In this document: positions 1 through 9,991 of the stretch, piece by piece
Layout of the letters: the number at the start of each line of letters is the position of its first letter
Position numbering within the stretch: position 1 is the first letter of the stretch
Source of the DNA: an uncultured Oscillospiraceae bacterium
GTDB taxonomy: Bacteria; Bacillota; Clostridia; Oscillospirales; Oscillospiraceae
Direction: 5' to 3'
NCBI GenBank assembly: GCA_949878425.1
Contig: CATLAL010000009.1
Span: 1-64,000, forward strand
Length of the DNA stretch: 64,000 nt
The notes under the pieces: model-generated
Seen by the model: the letters and a program-made list of their open reading frames with translations, nothing else
Databases searched by the model: none
What the model was told of the DNA's origin: nothing
Program-made: the position numbers and the translations under genes

Positions 1-76
1 AGCCGATCACTTTCTGGGTCTTGGAACGCTTGAAAACAAGATAACGGACTGTTTTTCAGTAAATTTCCATTTATCA

Positions 77-115
77 GGGGGATTTCATCTTTTGGGTGAA
101 ATCCCCCTTGACAAA
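77..115 (+). terminator. Hairpin terminator-like, of an upstream gene outside the window
   Basis: An 11-bp perfect stem (77-87 with 97-107) has a 9-nt loop and is followed by CTTGAC, so the U-tract is weak. Before it, one frame reads a short tail ending in TAA at 42-44, which could be the 3' end of a gene starting before the window, but 14 codons are too few to identify it. The rest of 116-521 holds no convincing gene. Confidence 0.5.
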
Positions 116-189
116 TGTTCTCTTGTGAAAACGTATCAAGGAGAACTTATCGCCATCCTCAAAATTCGCAACTAGAGCAGCTCCCAGAG

Positions 190-500
190 ATAATGAGAGA
201 AGAGGAGGCGAGAGCGGGAATTGCAGGGCAAGGCGGCGTTAGGCGGCCCTCTGGCCGCCCCAGCCCTAAGCCGCCCAAAGGGCGGCCCACGGGAGGACGC
301 AGGCGGGCTGTTGCCCGTCAAGCGTGCAGTGCCCGCTGTGCGGGCACTAGCAGCCTAAGCCGTCCGAAGGACGGCCCACGGGACGGCAACGCCGCCATGC
401 GATCCCCGTTCCGCCGATCTTCTCTTAATTATTTTTGGGTGCTGCTCTGGTCAACGGGCTTCTCCAATGGCGGCGCAGCCCCCAAAGGCTGCGCCAGATG
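190..500. repeat. Cluster of short GC-rich hairpins (intergenic repeat cores)
   Basis: This non-coding stretch is packed with small perfect hairpins, including 271-285 and 360-374. Both lie inside the same flanks: CCTAAG before the stem and CCCACGGGA after it. The stems differ by paired changes (CCGCCC/GGGCGG against CCGTCC/GGACGG), so the structure is kept while the sequence drifts. The same core occurs in the MITE copies at 2619, 15718, 35281 and 60427. Further hairpins lie near 330-347 and 470-494. Confidence 0.7.
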
Positions 501-521
501 TCAGACGGATGGAAAAATGGC

Positions 522-550
522 TTGCAAAAACCGTGTCCTCTTAGTATAAT
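522..550 (+). promoter_or_regulatory. Promoter of the chemoreceptor gene
   Basis: TTGCAA at 522-527, a 17-nt spacer and a perfect TATAAT at 545-550. The predicted start of transcription is about 50 nt before the ATG at 606. Confidence 0.8.
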
Positions 551-605
551 AGCAGGTGGCTGTGTGCCAATTATAAATTCTGACAGACAGACGGAGAGAG
601 CAGCT

Positions 606-2273
606 ATGAAAAGAATCAATCCTTCAGTAAAGAGCCCGGAGGGAAAGCAGACCCGCATTGGCAAGAGGGTCGGCAATATGGTGGTCATCATGCAGGTGAT
701 CTCCGTTGTATTCGCTGTGGGCATGTGCGTGATTATGTTTCGCTCCCTGTCAATGGGGATGCTGAAACAGCGTTGTACCAATGGCACCAATATGTTGAGC
801 TATGTTCTCAGTCAAACGGACGGCACAGAGGATGTCAATCAGCTGCTGGATGAGCTGAAAAGCCGTATGGGCTGTGAGTTTACCATCTTTGAGGGGAATA
901 CGCGGGCCTACACTACCGTGATCCAGAACGGACAGCGGGTGGTGGGTACGGCGCTGTCCCCCGAGCTGTCCGAGATCGTGCTGCAAAAGGGGCAGAGCTA
1001 TGTGGGTACGGCAACCATTCTGAACGAGCAGTACCTGTGCTCCTATGTCCCCGTCAGAGACACCTCCGGGGCGATCAGCGGGCTCCTCTTTGCCGGCATT
1101 TCCTCCGCAGAGGCAAACCGTCAAATCGTTATGACAGTCGTCTGCTCCACCCTGGTGAGCATTGCCGTCATTATCGTGTGCATCTTCTTCTTGACGGCAT
1201 ATCTGAAAAAGACCGTCTCCTTCCCCCTGGCCGAGATCACCCAGGTGGCCAGCCGCCTGGAGCAGGGCAACCTGGGCCTGAACGGCGGAGGAGAGAGCGG
1301 CATCGCGATCCACTCCAATGACGAGGTGGGCCGGCTGGCCCGCATCTTTGAAAGGACCATCCAGCGTCTGCGGTCCTACATCGGTGAAATCGCCTCCGTT
1401 CTGGACGCCATCGCCTCCGGAGATCTGACCGCCTCCACCCAGCAGGAGTACGTGGGCGATTTTATATCCATCAAGGCCTCCCTGGACGGCATCCAGGCGA
1501 AGCTCAACGACACCCTGTCCCAGATCCGGGAGAGCGCGGAGCAGGTGTCCTCCGGCGCGGAGCAGGTATCCAACGGCGCCCAGGCTCTGGCCCAGGGGGC
1601 CACGGAGCAGGCCAGCTCGGTGGAGGAGCTCTCCGCCACCATCAGCGACATCTCCGAAAATGCCAGGCGGACCGAGCAGGCCACCGGGGAGGCCGGCCGA
1701 TTTGTGGAGCAGGCCGGCGGCCAGCTGGGCGTCAGCATGGAACACGTCAAGCAGCTTAACGCGGCAATGGATAAAATATCCAGTTCCTCTGAGGAGATCA
1801 GCAAAATCATCGCCACCATCGAGAATATTGCGTTCCAGACCAACATTCTGGCGCTGAACGCCGCCGTGGAGGCGGCCCGGGCCGGCGCCGCCGGAAAGGG
1901 CTTCGCGGTGGTCGCTGACGAGGTCCGCAACCTGGCCAACAAGTCCGACGAGGCCGCTAAGGCCACCAAGACCCTGATCGAGGGCTCCATCGCCGCCGTG
2001 TCCGAGGGCAGCAGCGCGGTGGGCGAGGTGACCCAGTCCCTGGAGCGCACCAGTGTCAGCGCCGGGGGCGTGACTTCTCAAATGTCCATCGTGGTGGGGG
2101 CGGTGGAGAAGCAGACCGCCGCTCTCAGCCAGGTCAGTGAGGGCATTGGGCAGATTTCCAATGTGGTGCAGACCAACTCCGCCACCAGTGAGGAGAGCGC
2201 CGCCGCCAGCGAGGAGCTCTCCTCCCAGGCCAGCCTCCTCAAGAGCCTGGTCGCTGCGTTCCGGCTGAAGTAG
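606..2273 (+). CDS. Methyl-accepting chemotaxis protein
   Basis: A 555-residue transmembrane chemoreceptor that would pass ligand binding to the CheA/CheW array. Residues 25-45 form the first membrane helix and about 46-170 an extracellular small Cache-like sensor. About 173-200 form the second helix, followed by a HAMP segment to about 255 and a long Ala/Glu/Ser-rich coiled coil typical of the MCP signalling domain. The hairpin tip includes [19 protein letters not shown] and [13 protein letters not shown], the conserved CheA/CheW contact region. The start is the ATG with GGAGAGAG just upstream; the frame is open further 5' but lacks a ribosome site there. It is a single-gene unit with its own promoter and a downstream hairpin. 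The ligand cannot be read from the sequence. Confidence 0.93.
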   Translation: MKRINPSVKSPEGKQTRIGKRVGNMVVIMQVISVVFAVGMCVIMFRSLSMGMLKQRCTNGTNMLSYVLSQTDGTEDVNQLLDELKSRMGCEFTIFEGNTRAYTTVIQNGQRVVGTALSPELSEIVLQKGQSYVGTATILNEQYLCSYVPVRDTSGAISGLLFAGISSAEANRQIVMTVVCSTLVSIAVIIVCIFFLTAYLKKTVSFPLAEITQVASRLEQGNLGLNGGGESGIAIHSNDEVGRLARIFERTIQRLRSYIGEIASVLDAIASGDLTASTQQEYVGDFISIKASLDGIQAKLNDTLSQIRESAEQVSSGAEQVSNGAQALAQGATEQASSVEELSATISDISENARRTEQATGEAGRFVEQAGGQLGVSMEHVKQLNAAMDKISSSSEEISKIIATIENIAFQTNILALNAAVEAARAGAAGKGFAVVADEVRNLANKSDEAAKATKTLIEGSIAAVSEGSSAVGEVTQSLERTSVSAGGVTSQMSIVVGAVEKQTAALSQVSEGIGQISNVVQTNSATSEESAAASEELSSQASLLKSLVAAFRLK

Positions 2274-2365
2274 GGGAAGATTGGCGCGGCGCGTATACGG
2301 CGGCTCACTTGCGCTCCTATGCCGGATGAAACGGTATCTTTTTTGCCAGCGATCTTCATAAAAGC

Positions 2366-2427
2366 GAAACGGTATAGATGTCACTGGCGGAAAGCCAGTG
2401 ACATCTATACCGTTTCAGGGCATTTTT
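2366..2427 (+). terminator. 22-bp perfect hairpin after the chemoreceptor gene
   Basis: Arms 2366-2387 and 2395-2416 pair perfectly over 22 bp around a 7-nt loop. Only five Ts follow, at 2423-2427, after a 6-nt gap. This is longer than a usual intrinsic terminator and belongs to a set of long perfect hairpins at operon ends in this window. Confidence 0.7.
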
Positions 2428-2463
2428 AAGCCCCAAAATTCACCGCTGAACCAAAAGATATAG

Positions 2464-2618
2464 GGCCTGTTTGAAAAATGTCAACATGCCCAAACGGCGG
2501 GTCCGCCATGCATTGCCAAGTTTCCTTGCAATATATCCAGTATTCCGGCGTCAAATTGGCTTCGTCTGGCGAAAAAATCCCTCGCCATTGGGCATATTCC
2601 CATTTTTCAAACAGCGCC
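2464..2618. mobile_element. MITE-like element with about 30-bp imperfect terminal inverted repeats
   Basis: The left end (2464-2493) starts GGCCTGTTTGAAAAATG and reaches ATGCCCAA. The right end (2588-2618) is its imperfect reverse complement, with TTGGGCAT and CATTTTTCAAACAG. The 155-bp unit has no coding capacity. It directly abuts the next element at 2619. The mobile nature is inferred from the ends; no transposase is present. Confidence 0.65.
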
Positions 2619-2765
2619 TAGTCAAAGCACTTGAAAAACAAGTAAAAGTTGGGCTCCGTCTAGTGGGCCGCGCTCTGCGCGGCTTAGGCTGGGGCGTTGC
2701 CTAGGCGGCTGGAAAGCCGCCCGGCCGGCCCGAAACTTTACCGCTTTTCAACTGTGGTCACTATA
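2619..2765 (-). mobile_element. MITE family 1, copy A
   Basis: The right end at 2744-2765 is the reverse complement of the family end TATAGTGACCACAGTTGAAA. The left end (2619-2650) is degenerate. The centre has the conserved hairpin 2668-2682 (CCGCGC stem, 3-nt loop on the complementary strand) and GTAAAAGTTGGGCTCCG. It ends 11 bp short of the addA stop codon. Confidence 0.75.
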
Positions 2766-2776
2766 AGAAAAGGGGA

Positions 2777-5700
2777 TCAATCCAACGGCTCCTCCAGCTC
2801 CACCGCCTCCCCGGTGTGGAAGAAGTAGAGCACCCGCCGGGTCACCGGCAGGCCCCAGATCCGCTCCAGGGCGGCGCTGTAGGCCTCCAGTTGGGGGCGG
2901 TAGCGGGCGGCCCGCTGCCGGAGGGCCTCGCCGGCCACCCGGTCCGTCTTGAAGTCCACCACCGTGATCTTCCCGTCCGTTACGGCGAAGAGGTCCACCA
3001 CCCCCTGGAGCAGCACCTGGTCCTCCCCGGGGGCCAGCTCCGGGTAGTAGTCCGCAGCGTCCGCCAGGAGGCTGAAGCGAAACTCCCGCTCCACCTGCTG
3101 GGCCCGGCGCAGGTCCTCTGCCAGGGGGGAGCGGAGGAACCGGTCCAGGGCCTCCACATCCACGGCCTGGGCCTGCTCCGGCGTCAGCAATCGCCGCTGG
3201 GCCAGCTTCTGAACCGCTGACGCCCCGTCCCCGTCCAGGGGCAGGTGCTCCATGGCCAGGTGCATGGCCGTGCCCCGCTCCTCCGGCGTCAGGGGCCGCC
3301 GCCCCGCCAGGAACCGGGGAGCGGCGAAGCTCCCCCGGGCGTAGGGCTGGACGGTGTTCTCCGCGATCTCCCAATCCTTCTCCCGGCCCTTGAGCTGGGT
3401 GGCGGTGAGCTTGGTGGGCACGGCGCCGGCGGCCAGGTGGGGATAGCGGAAGTCCAGGGCATCCCGGTACACCGGCAAAGGCTCCCCGCCGCCGGAACCG
3501 GACGCCTCCCCCGGGGCGGGGGGCGCCTGGCCGTAGGGGACGCCGTCCCGGCAGGACACCAGCCAGGGCTGGTCCTCCGAGAGGCCCCAGTCCCCCGCCT
3601 CCAGCCCCGCCAGGGCCCGCAGGGGCTCCGCCTCCCGGCGGCGCAGCAGGGGCAGGAGAATCCACTCCGCCATGGACTTGGCCCCGTCCGCCGTCTCCGG
3701 CGGCAGGCGGCCCCCCTCTAGCTGGCCCAGACTGGAGAGAGCCGCCAGATCCGCCAGCTTCTTCTGGGCCCCGGAGAGGGAGGCCGTGAGAATCAGCTTC
3801 TCCTTGGCCCGGGTCATGCCCACGTACAGCAGGCGCATCTCCTCCGCGCGCATCTCTCGGCTCAGCCGCCCCGCAACCGCCTGGCGGGCCGCGGTGGGGT
3901 AGCGGATGTGCCGGTCCAGGTCGATGTACAGCGGGCCCAGGCCCAGCTTGGGGTGGACCAGCACCGGCGGGCGCAGGTCCGTGGGGTTGAAGCTCTTGTT
4001 CAGATCCGCCAACACCACGATGGGGAATTCCAAGCCCTTGGACTTGTGGATGCTCATGATCCGCACCCCGGCGCCGGCGGCCCCCGAAGCCGGGGCGGGC
4101 TGCTCCCCGCTCTCCAGCAGCAGCCGCAGGTGGCTGACAAAGGCGAAGAGCCCCCTGTACCCCGCGCTCTCAAAGGCCCGGGCGTGCTCGTAGAGGGTGA
4201 TGAGGTTTTCCCGCCGCCTCTCGCCGCCGCCCATGGCCCCGAACACACCCAGGACGTTCATCTGGTTGTAGAGCCGCCAGAGCAGCCGGTGGACGCTCAT
4301 GTCCTTGGCCAGGGAGCGAAGCTCCTCCAGCTGGGTCAGAAAGGTCCGGCAGTCGCCGTCCCCGCTGGCCTCCAGGGCGTCGAAGAACCCGCCCTCCGGG
4401 TGGTTCCCCCGGATGAGAGCCAGCCGGTCCGGGGTAAAGCCCATGAGGGGTGAGCGCAGCACGGCGATCAGCGGCACGTCCTGCCGGGGGTTGTCCAGAA
4501 TCTCCAGCAGGGCGCAGACCACCGCCACCTCCATGGCGGAGAAGAAGTCCTCATCCTCCTGCGCGCCGCAGGGGATGTTCCGCTCCGCCAGGGCCCGGGT
4601 GTAGCAGCGCAGGCGGGGACCCGGGGAGCGCATGAGGACGACGATGTCCTCCGGCCGGCAGGGCCGCAGGCGGCCCGTGTCCTCGTCCGTGACAGGGAAG
4701 CCCTCCTCCAAAAGGCGGCTGATCCGCTCCGCGACCAGCCGGGCCTCCGCCAGGGAGCGGGAGATGGGGGGCGTGTCCGAGCCCCGGCTCTGGGGGACCT
4801 CCAGCAGGTGGAACTCCGTCTCACAGTCCTCCCGGGGGGGGAGGTAGTCCGCGCCGAAGTGGAGGCGCTCCGCCTCGCCGTAGTCGATCTCCCCCATCTC
4901 CCGGCTCATGATGGCCTGAAAGACGAAGTTCACCGCCTCCAGCACGCTGCGGCGGGAGCGAAAATTCTGGCTGAGGAGGATCTTCCTGGGCCCGCCGGGG
5001 ACCAGCCGCTCCTCCGGGAAGTCCCGGTACTTCTCCAGAAAGATGGTGGGGTCCGCCAGGCGGAAGCGGTAGATGGACTGCTTGACGTCCCCCACGGTGA
5101 AGAGGTTCTGCCCGCCCCGGGAGAGGGCGGAGAAGATGCAGTTTTGCACCTGGTTGGCGTCCTGGTACTCGTCCACCATCACCTCCAGGTACCGGCCGGA
5201 GACCGCCTCCGCCAGGGCGGTGGGTTCGCCGTCCTCCCCCAGCAGCAGCTCCACGGCGTAGTGCTCCTGGTCGGAGAAGTCGGCGGCGTTCCGGCGCAGC
5301 TTCTCCCGCCGGTAGGCCCGGGAGAAGGCTCCGCACAGCTCCAGCAGGGCCTCCATGGCCGGGGCGGCGCGGCGCAGGTCCTCCCCCGCCTCCGCCGCCG
5401 TCACCTCCAGCAGGGCGCAGGCGGCGTTCATCTCCTTCTTGCACCGGTCCCAGACCCGCTTGACCTGGTCCTTTCGCTCCGGGCTGGCGCACTTGCGGGC
5501 CGCGGAGAGCCGGGGCCAGCGGGGGATCCGCTCCGCCGCCCGGTCCCAGCTCAGGTCCGCCGCCTCCGCCAGCTCCTCCAGCTGGGCGATCCCCTCCAGA
5601 AAGCCGGGGGTGTAGGCCTTTTGCAGGGATGCGTCCCCCTCCATGGCCGCCAGGCCCCCTTGGAGCATGTCCGCCCAGTGGCGGGCCTTCCGGCCCAGGT

Positions 5701-6367
5701 TTTCCAGCAGCTCCCGGCCCCAGGCCGTCTCCCCGGCGTCCGACGGGAGGCTCGCCCAGTCCGCGCGCTGCCCGTCCAGCCACCGCTCCGGGTAGGCGTG
5801 GCTCTGGACCTTGCCGTAGAGCTCCAGCACCAGCTCCTCCAAGCGGCTGTCGTCCCGGCCAAAGCCGAAGGCGTCCGCCAGAAGCGCCGCCCCGGGGGTC
5901 AGATCGGTATAGAACTGCTCCAGCACCCGGGGCAGCACCCGCCGCTGGAGGAGCATAGCCTCGCTCTCGTCCAGCACCCGGAAGTCCGCCGTGAGCCCCC
6001 GCTCGTCTCCGAAGTCCAGCAGGTGGACGTTCTCCCGGAGCAGGGCGGTGCAGAAGGCGTCGATGGTCTTGATATCCGCCTGATAGACCAGCAGCAGCTG
6101 CCGCTGGAGCCGCCGGCTGTCCGGAAAATCCGACAGCCGCTCCGTCAGCTCCTGGGCGATGCGGCTTCGCAGCTCCGCCGCCGCCGAGCGGGTGTAGGTG
6201 ATGATGAGGAAGTCGTCCATATCGGCCCCCTCCTCCCCCAGAACCCGGCGGAAGAGGCGCTCCACCAGCACCCGGGTCTTGCCGCTGCCGGCGGCGGCGG
6301 AGACCAGAAGGCTCCCCCCCCGGTCCGCCGCCGCCTCCTCCTGGCTCCTGGTCAGCTCTACGCTCAT
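2777..6367 (-). CDS. addA: ATP-dependent helicase/nuclease subunit A
   Basis: The 1196-residue AddA subunit of the AddAB (RexAB) double-strand-break resection enzyme, a UvrD-type 3'-5' helicase with a C-terminal RecB-like nuclease. The Walker A SAAAGSGKT lies at about residues 23-31, the Walker B/DEYQD motif at about 400, and the nuclease motif VVDFKTD near residue 1139. The length fits the family (about 1200). It is read from an ATG that overlaps the addB stop by 4 nt (ATGA), so the two subunits are translationally coupled in the usual addB-addA order. It acts on broken DNA ends in the cytoplasm to load RecA. Nothing appears to be missing. Confidence 0.96.
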   Translation of the reverse strand: MSVELTRSQEEAAADRGGSLLVSAAAGSGKTRVLVERLFRRVLGEEGADMDDFLIITYTRSAAAELRSRIAQELTERLSDFPDSRRLQRQLLLVYQADIKTIDAFCTALLRENVHLLDFGDERGLTADFRVLDESEAMLLQRRVLPRVLEQFYTDLTPGAALLADAFGFGRDDSRLEELVLELYGKVQSHAYPERWLDGQRADWASLPSDAGETAWGRELLENLGRKARHWADMLQGGLAAMEGDASLQKAYTPGFLEGIAQLEELAEAADLSWDRAAERIPRWPRLSAARKCASPERKDQVKRVWDRCKKEMNAACALLEVTAAEAGEDLRRAAPAMEALLELCGAFSRAYRREKLRRNAADFSDQEHYAVELLLGEDGEPTALAEAVSGRYLEVMVDEYQDANQVQNCIFSALSRGGQNLFTVGDVKQSIYRFRLADPTIFLEKYRDFPEERLVPGGPRKILLSQNFRSRRSVLEAVNFVFQAIMSREMGEIDYGEAERLHFGADYLPPREDCETEFHLLEVPQSRGSDTPPISRSLAEARLVAERISRLLEEGFPVTDEDTGRLRPCRPEDIVVLMRSPGPRLRCYTRALAERNIPCGAQEDEDFFSAMEVAVVCALLEILDNPRQDVPLIAVLRSPLMGFTPDRLALIRGNHPEGGFFDALEASGDGDCRTFLTQLEELRSLAKDMSVHRLLWRLYNQMNVLGVFGAMGGGERRRENLITLYEHARAFESAGYRGLFAFVSHLRLLLESGEQPAPASGAAGAGVRIMSIHKSKGLEFPIVVLADLNKSFNPTDLRPPVLVHPKLGLGPLYIDLDRHIRYPTAARQAVAGRLSREMRAEEMRLLYVGMTRAKEKLILTASLSGAQKKLADLAALSSLGQLEGGRLPPETADGAKSMAEWILLPLLRRREAEPLRALAGLEAGDWGLSEDQPWLVSCRDGVPYGQAPPAPGEASGSGGGEPLPVYRDALDFRYPHLAAGAVPTKLTATQLKGREKDWEIAENTVQPYARGSFAAPRFLAGRRPLTPEERGTAMHLAMEHLPLDGDGASAVQKLAQRRLLTPEQAQAVDVEALDRFLRSPLAEDLRRAQQVEREFRFSLLADAADYYPELAPGEDQVLLQGVVDLFAVTDGKITVVDFKTDRVAGEALRQRAARYRPQLEAYSAALERIWGLPVTRRVLYFFHTGEAVELEEPLD

Positions 6368-9300
6368 GATGTCTCTCCTCCCTCCCGGATGGTCAGCTCC
6401 ACATGCTCCCAGAACTCCGCCGGATCCACCGGGCGCATCAGCTCCAGACGGTCCGAGCCCTCCCCGTCGGCAAAGCCGCAGGCCGGGGCGAATTCACAGT
6501 AGGTGCAGGCGTTCTCCTGCTCGCTGCGGCCCCGGGGGTCCGCGTCAATGTTGCCCTCCTGGAGCTCCCGGGCGATCTTCTCCAGGAGCTTGTCCACATA
6601 CCGCCCCAGCTTTCCCAGCTCCTCCGCCGAGGCCACCCCCTTTGCGATGCCGCCGTCCCGGCCCAGGGTGAGCGGCAGGAACCGGGGGGACTCCAGGGCG
6701 CTGTGCTCCATGGCCCGGAGCACCTCCGGCTGGTCCAGGACCATGCCGCTGCGGCGCAGCTCCTTATCCAGAGCGGCCCGCAGGGCCTGGGGGCTCACGC
6801 CCCTGGGCTGGTTCACCAGCACGTCCCGGGCGGGCAGGTACAGTACCCCCGCCGGCGCCACCTCCCGGCCGAAGAGGGCCGCCCCCTCCCGCTCCAGGGT
6901 GAAGAGGTAGAGCAGCATCTGGATGTTGAGGCCGTAGCGGACGTCGCTGAGGTCAAAGGCCTTTTTTCCGGACTTGTAGTCCACCACCCGCAGGTACAGC
7001 CGGCCGTCCTTCAGCCACCCGTCCACCCGGTCCACCTTCCCCGCCACGGTGAGGGCGGCGTCGCCGGCCCGGATGGAGATGGCGGGGAGCGCCCCGTCCT
7101 CCCCGAAGCCCAGCTCAAAGGCCATGGGCACGAAGTCCGACTGACTCAGCTCCTCGGCCACGTTCTCCACGATCATCCGCAGGGTCTTGCGCAGGCGGCG
7201 GAAGAGGTACTTAAACCGGGCGTCCCGGCCGTCGAAGCCGGGCATGGCGGCATCCATGTACTGCTCTATCACGCCGTCCAGCAGCTCCTCCAGCTCCTTT
7301 TTCCCCACCTGGGCGAAGCCCCCCCGGTCCATGGCCGAGCGGGTGACGTGCTCGAGCACATAGTGGAGGAAGGTGCCCACCTGGGCGGCGTCAAAGCCCG
7401 CCGGGGTCCGCTCCCTGGCCCGGAGGCCGTAGCGCATGAAGTAGGCGAAGTGGCAGGAGTTGACCTGGTCGATGCGGCTGGCGCTCATGCGGTAGGAGCG
7501 GCCGTAGAGGGTCTCCACCGCCTGAGGGGAGAGCCGCCCCCGGGTCATTTGGGCCGCCCGGTCCATGGCCGCCAGAGCGCCGCCCCAGCGTCCGCTGGAG
7601 GCGAAGTAGTTCCAGAGCGCCCCCCCCCGCTCCCCGCCGGCCAGCTCCAGGGCCGGAATGGGGGCCGTGAGGCGGCAGGACCGGTCCGCCGCCGCCTCCT
7701 CCGCGCCGGGCAGCAGGGCTCTCAGGCGTCCCACCACAAAGGAGGGGCGAAGCGCCGCACCGTCGGGCCCGGCGGCGGGCCAGGTGACGAAAAGCCGCTC
7801 CCTGGGCTGGGCCAGGGCGGCGTAGAGGTTCAATAGCTCCATGTGGAAGATTTCCGCGCCGCTGGGGGCCAGCTCGATGCCGGTCTCCAGCAGCTGGCGG
7901 CGGTCCTCCCGGCTGAGGAGGCCCGCGCCGGTCTGGACCGCCGGCAGCACATGGTCGTTGGCCCCCATGAGGAAGAGGACTCGGATCTGGTGGCGGTCGT
8001 TGCGTGTGATCTGGGAGACCTGGACCTGGTCCAGGGAGGCGGGGATGGAGCCCACGTCGTATTGGGTGAGCACCAGCTTCAAAAGCCGGGCAAACTCCTC
8101 CGTGTCCAGGGGGGCGTCCCCCAGGATGTCCGCGAACTGGTCCATGACGGCGCACAGCAGCTCCCAGAGCTGGCTGTACTCCTGGGACCGCTGAAGCTCC
8201 CCCAGCTCCTCCAGCCGGGTGGTGCGCTCCTCCAGCTGCCCCGCCAGATCCAGCTCCTCCAGAAAGGCCCACAGGACCTCCAGCTTTCCCCGGGCCCCGG
8301 GGCGCTCCCGGAGGCCTGCCGCCAGCCGCCCCAGCGGGCCGGCCACCCGGCGGCGCAGGGCGTTGAGCTCCAAAAGGGCCTCCTCCTGGGCGGGGGTGAA
8401 GCCCTCCCGCCAGCCGTCCGGGTTGGCGGTCCAATCCTCCTCCCGGACCCACATGGACCCGTGGATGTCCCAGGCAATGGCGTAGTTCTCCAGCTTGTCG
8501 CACTGGCTGTCCGTGAGGCCCGCCAGGCCCGTTTTCAGCCAGCGGAACATGTCCTCGTACTCATAGCCCCCCGCCACCGCGTCCAGGGCCCCCGCCAGCA
8601 GGCTCAGCACCGGCTTCTCCAGCACGTCGCTGCGGCGGCTGAGGTAGACCGGCACCCCGTAGCGCTCAAAGACGTTTTCAATGGTGGCCGCGTACTCGTC
8701 CAGGTTCCGGGCCGCCACGCCGATGTCCCGAAAGCGGTACGCCCCCGAGCGCACCAGGGCGAGAATTTTCGAGGCCGCGTACTCCACCTCCTGGAAGAGG
8801 CTGTCCGCCCGGCAGACCGCGACGCCGGAGCAGTCCCCCTCCCAGGGGCGCAGGGGGCCGAAGAGGGAGGCGCTCAGGTGCTCCAGGGCGGTCCGGGGCG
8901 GCGGGAGGGGCAGCTCCTCCACCCGGCAGTCCACGCCGGAGGCCGCCGCCAGACGGACCAGGCGGTCCCGGGCGCGCACGCTCTGGCTGAAGGCCTCCAG
9001 TCCGCCGGCGTCCCCCGGCAGCGTCACGGTGACCGATTCCGCCTCCCGCAGCAGGATGGCGATGAGGGAGAGCTCCTGGGCGGTGAAGTAGGTGAAGCCG
9101 TCCAGATACACCGCCCTGTCCCTGGCGTAGCCGGAGTCCGCCAAATTCTCCAGCAGCTTCTCCATCAGGTCCTGCCGTGCGCCGCCGTCCCGGCGCAGAA
9201 GGCCCAGGTAGGCCGCGTAGATGAGGGAGAGATCCCCCACCTTCTCCCGGCTCACCCCCTCCAGAGCCGGCGCGGCCTCCCCCAGGGCCTCCGGCGGGAC

Positions 9301-9681
9301 CCGGCAGGCGATGAGCTCGTCGCACAGCGCCGCCAGCTCCGCCAGAAAAGGGGCCTTGCGGCTGGGCTTGGCGTACACCGTCAGCTGGCCCGCCACCTCC
9401 TGGAGGGCCAGCTGCATGAGCAGCAGCTTTCCCCCGGCGTCCAGCGCCTCCCCGGCCAGGCCGCCGGTCCGGGAGAGCACCCGCCGGGCCAGCAGGCGCA
9501 GGCTCAGCACCTCCGCGAACCGGCTGGCCCCCGGCCCGCAGGCCCGGCACAGATCCAGCTCCGCCTGGTGGGTGGCGTGCTCCGGAACCAGCAGCAGCGC
9601 CGGGACACCCCGGGAACAAATCTCCTCCAGCACCCGGGCCGATTTCCCCGTATTGGCCCGGCCCATCCAAATCCGCAGCAT
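6364..9681 (-). CDS. addB: ATP-dependent helicase/nuclease subunit B
   Basis: AddB, 1105 residues. The N-terminal P-loop GRANTGKS is at residues 7-14. A C-terminal RecB-family nuclease carries VVDYKSGKK. Four cysteines fit the AddB iron-sulfur staple: one in SCHFAYF near residue 743 and three in CTYCEFAPAC near 1060. The start is the ATG at 9681 because GGAGGGAG sits 7 nt upstream; the frame stays open for 13 more codons without a better site. It is the first gene of the addBA operon, behind its own promoter. Confidence 0.95.
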   Translation of the reverse strand: MLRIWMGRANTGKSARVLEEICSRGVPALLLVPEHATHQAELDLCRACGPGASRFAEVLSLRLLARRVLSRTGGLAGEALDAGGKLLLMQLALQEVAGQLTVYAKPSRKAPFLAELAALCDELIACRVPPEALGEAAPALEGVSREKVGDLSLIYAAYLGLLRRDGGARQDLMEKLLENLADSGYARDRAVYLDGFTYFTAQELSLIAILLREAESVTVTLPGDAGGLEAFSQSVRARDRLVRLAAASGVDCRVEELPLPPPRTALEHLSASLFGPLRPWEGDCSGVAVCRADSLFQEVEYAASKILALVRSGAYRFRDIGVAARNLDEYAATIENVFERYGVPVYLSRRSDVLEKPVLSLLAGALDAVAGGYEYEDMFRWLKTGLAGLTDSQCDKLENYAIAWDIHGSMWVREEDWTANPDGWREGFTPAQEEALLELNALRRRVAGPLGRLAAGLRERPGARGKLEVLWAFLEELDLAGQLEERTTRLEELGELQRSQEYSQLWELLCAVMDQFADILGDAPLDTEEFARLLKLVLTQYDVGSIPASLDQVQVSQITRNDRHQIRVLFLMGANDHVLPAVQTGAGLLSREDRRQLLETGIELAPSGAEIFHMELLNLYAALAQPRERLFVTWPAAGPDGAALRPSFVVGRLRALLPGAEEAAADRSCRLTAPIPALELAGGERGGALWNYFASSGRWGGALAAMDRAAQMTRGRLSPQAVETLYGRSYRMSASRIDQVNSCHFAYFMRYGLRARERTPAGFDAAQVGTFLHYVLEHVTRSAMDRGGFAQVGKKELEELLDGVIEQYMDAAMPGFDGRDARFKYLFRRLRKTLRMIVENVAEELSQSDFVPMAFELGFGEDGALPAISIRAGDAALTVAGKVDRVDGWLKDGRLYLRVVDYKSGKKAFDLSDVRYGLNIQMLLYLFTLEREGAALFGREVAPAGVLYLPARDVLVNQPRGVSPQALRAALDKELRRSGMVLDQPEVLRAMEHSALESPRFLPLTLGRDGGIAKGVASAEELGKLGRYVDKLLEKIARELQEGNIDADPRGRSEQENACTYCEFAPACGFADGEGSDRLELMRPVDPAEFWEHVELTIREGGETS

Positions 9682-9718
9682 AGATCTCTCCCTCCGCATG
9701 TTCTGATGATATGGGGAC

Positions 9719-9748
9719 ATTATAACAAAATGAAGGAGCTTGTTTCAA
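9719..9748 (-). promoter_or_regulatory. Promoter of addBA
   Basis: On the minus strand, TTGAAA (9743-9748), an 18-nt spacer and TATAAT (9719-9724). It lies about 40 nt before the addB ATG. Confidence 0.7.
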
Positions 9749-9779
9749 CAGATTTCTGGAAAAAGAGACGGATTAGCTC

Positions 9780-9808
9780 TTGCAAATCCTGCCTGACTTT
9801 AGTATAAT
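9780..9808 (+). promoter_or_regulatory. Promoter of the SLH metallopeptidase gene
   Basis: TTGCAA at 9780-9785, a 17-nt spacer and TATAAT at 9803-9808. It is almost identical in layout to the promoter at 522-550, including TTAG just before the minus-10 box. Confidence 0.8.
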
Positions 9809-9867
9809 CCAAACTGTAAACCAGTACCAGATCAGGGCGGTCAACCCGCCGCAGGCTTGGGGGGACC

Positions 9868-9899
9868 CCCAAGCTCCGTCCCAGGGGACGGAGCTTGGG
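9868..9899 (+). repeat. 14-bp perfect hairpin in the peptidase mRNA leader
   Basis: The arms 9868-9881 and 9886-9899 pair perfectly around a 4-nt loop. They fall between promoter and start codon, so the roughly 180-nt leader is structured. The surrounding bases resemble the GC-rich intergenic repeats elsewhere in the window. Whether it regulates translation is unknown. Confidence 0.6.
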
Positions 9900-9991
9900 C
9901 TTCATTGGAGGCGGCGGCGTGGCCGCCCTCCTCTGCCGCTGGCTTTTCCGCCGGGGAGCGCCCCGGAATTGCATTAGGAAAGGATGAGATC

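Noticed and set aside
190-500. Possible CRISPR array from closely spaced hairpins
   Set aside because: The repeats are short, unevenly spaced and differ in sequence; there are no uniform spacers or cas genes.
4808-6502. A 564-codon plus-strand frame over addA
   Set aside because: Antisense to the conserved helicase/nuclease, low-complexity and lacking any recognisable domain.
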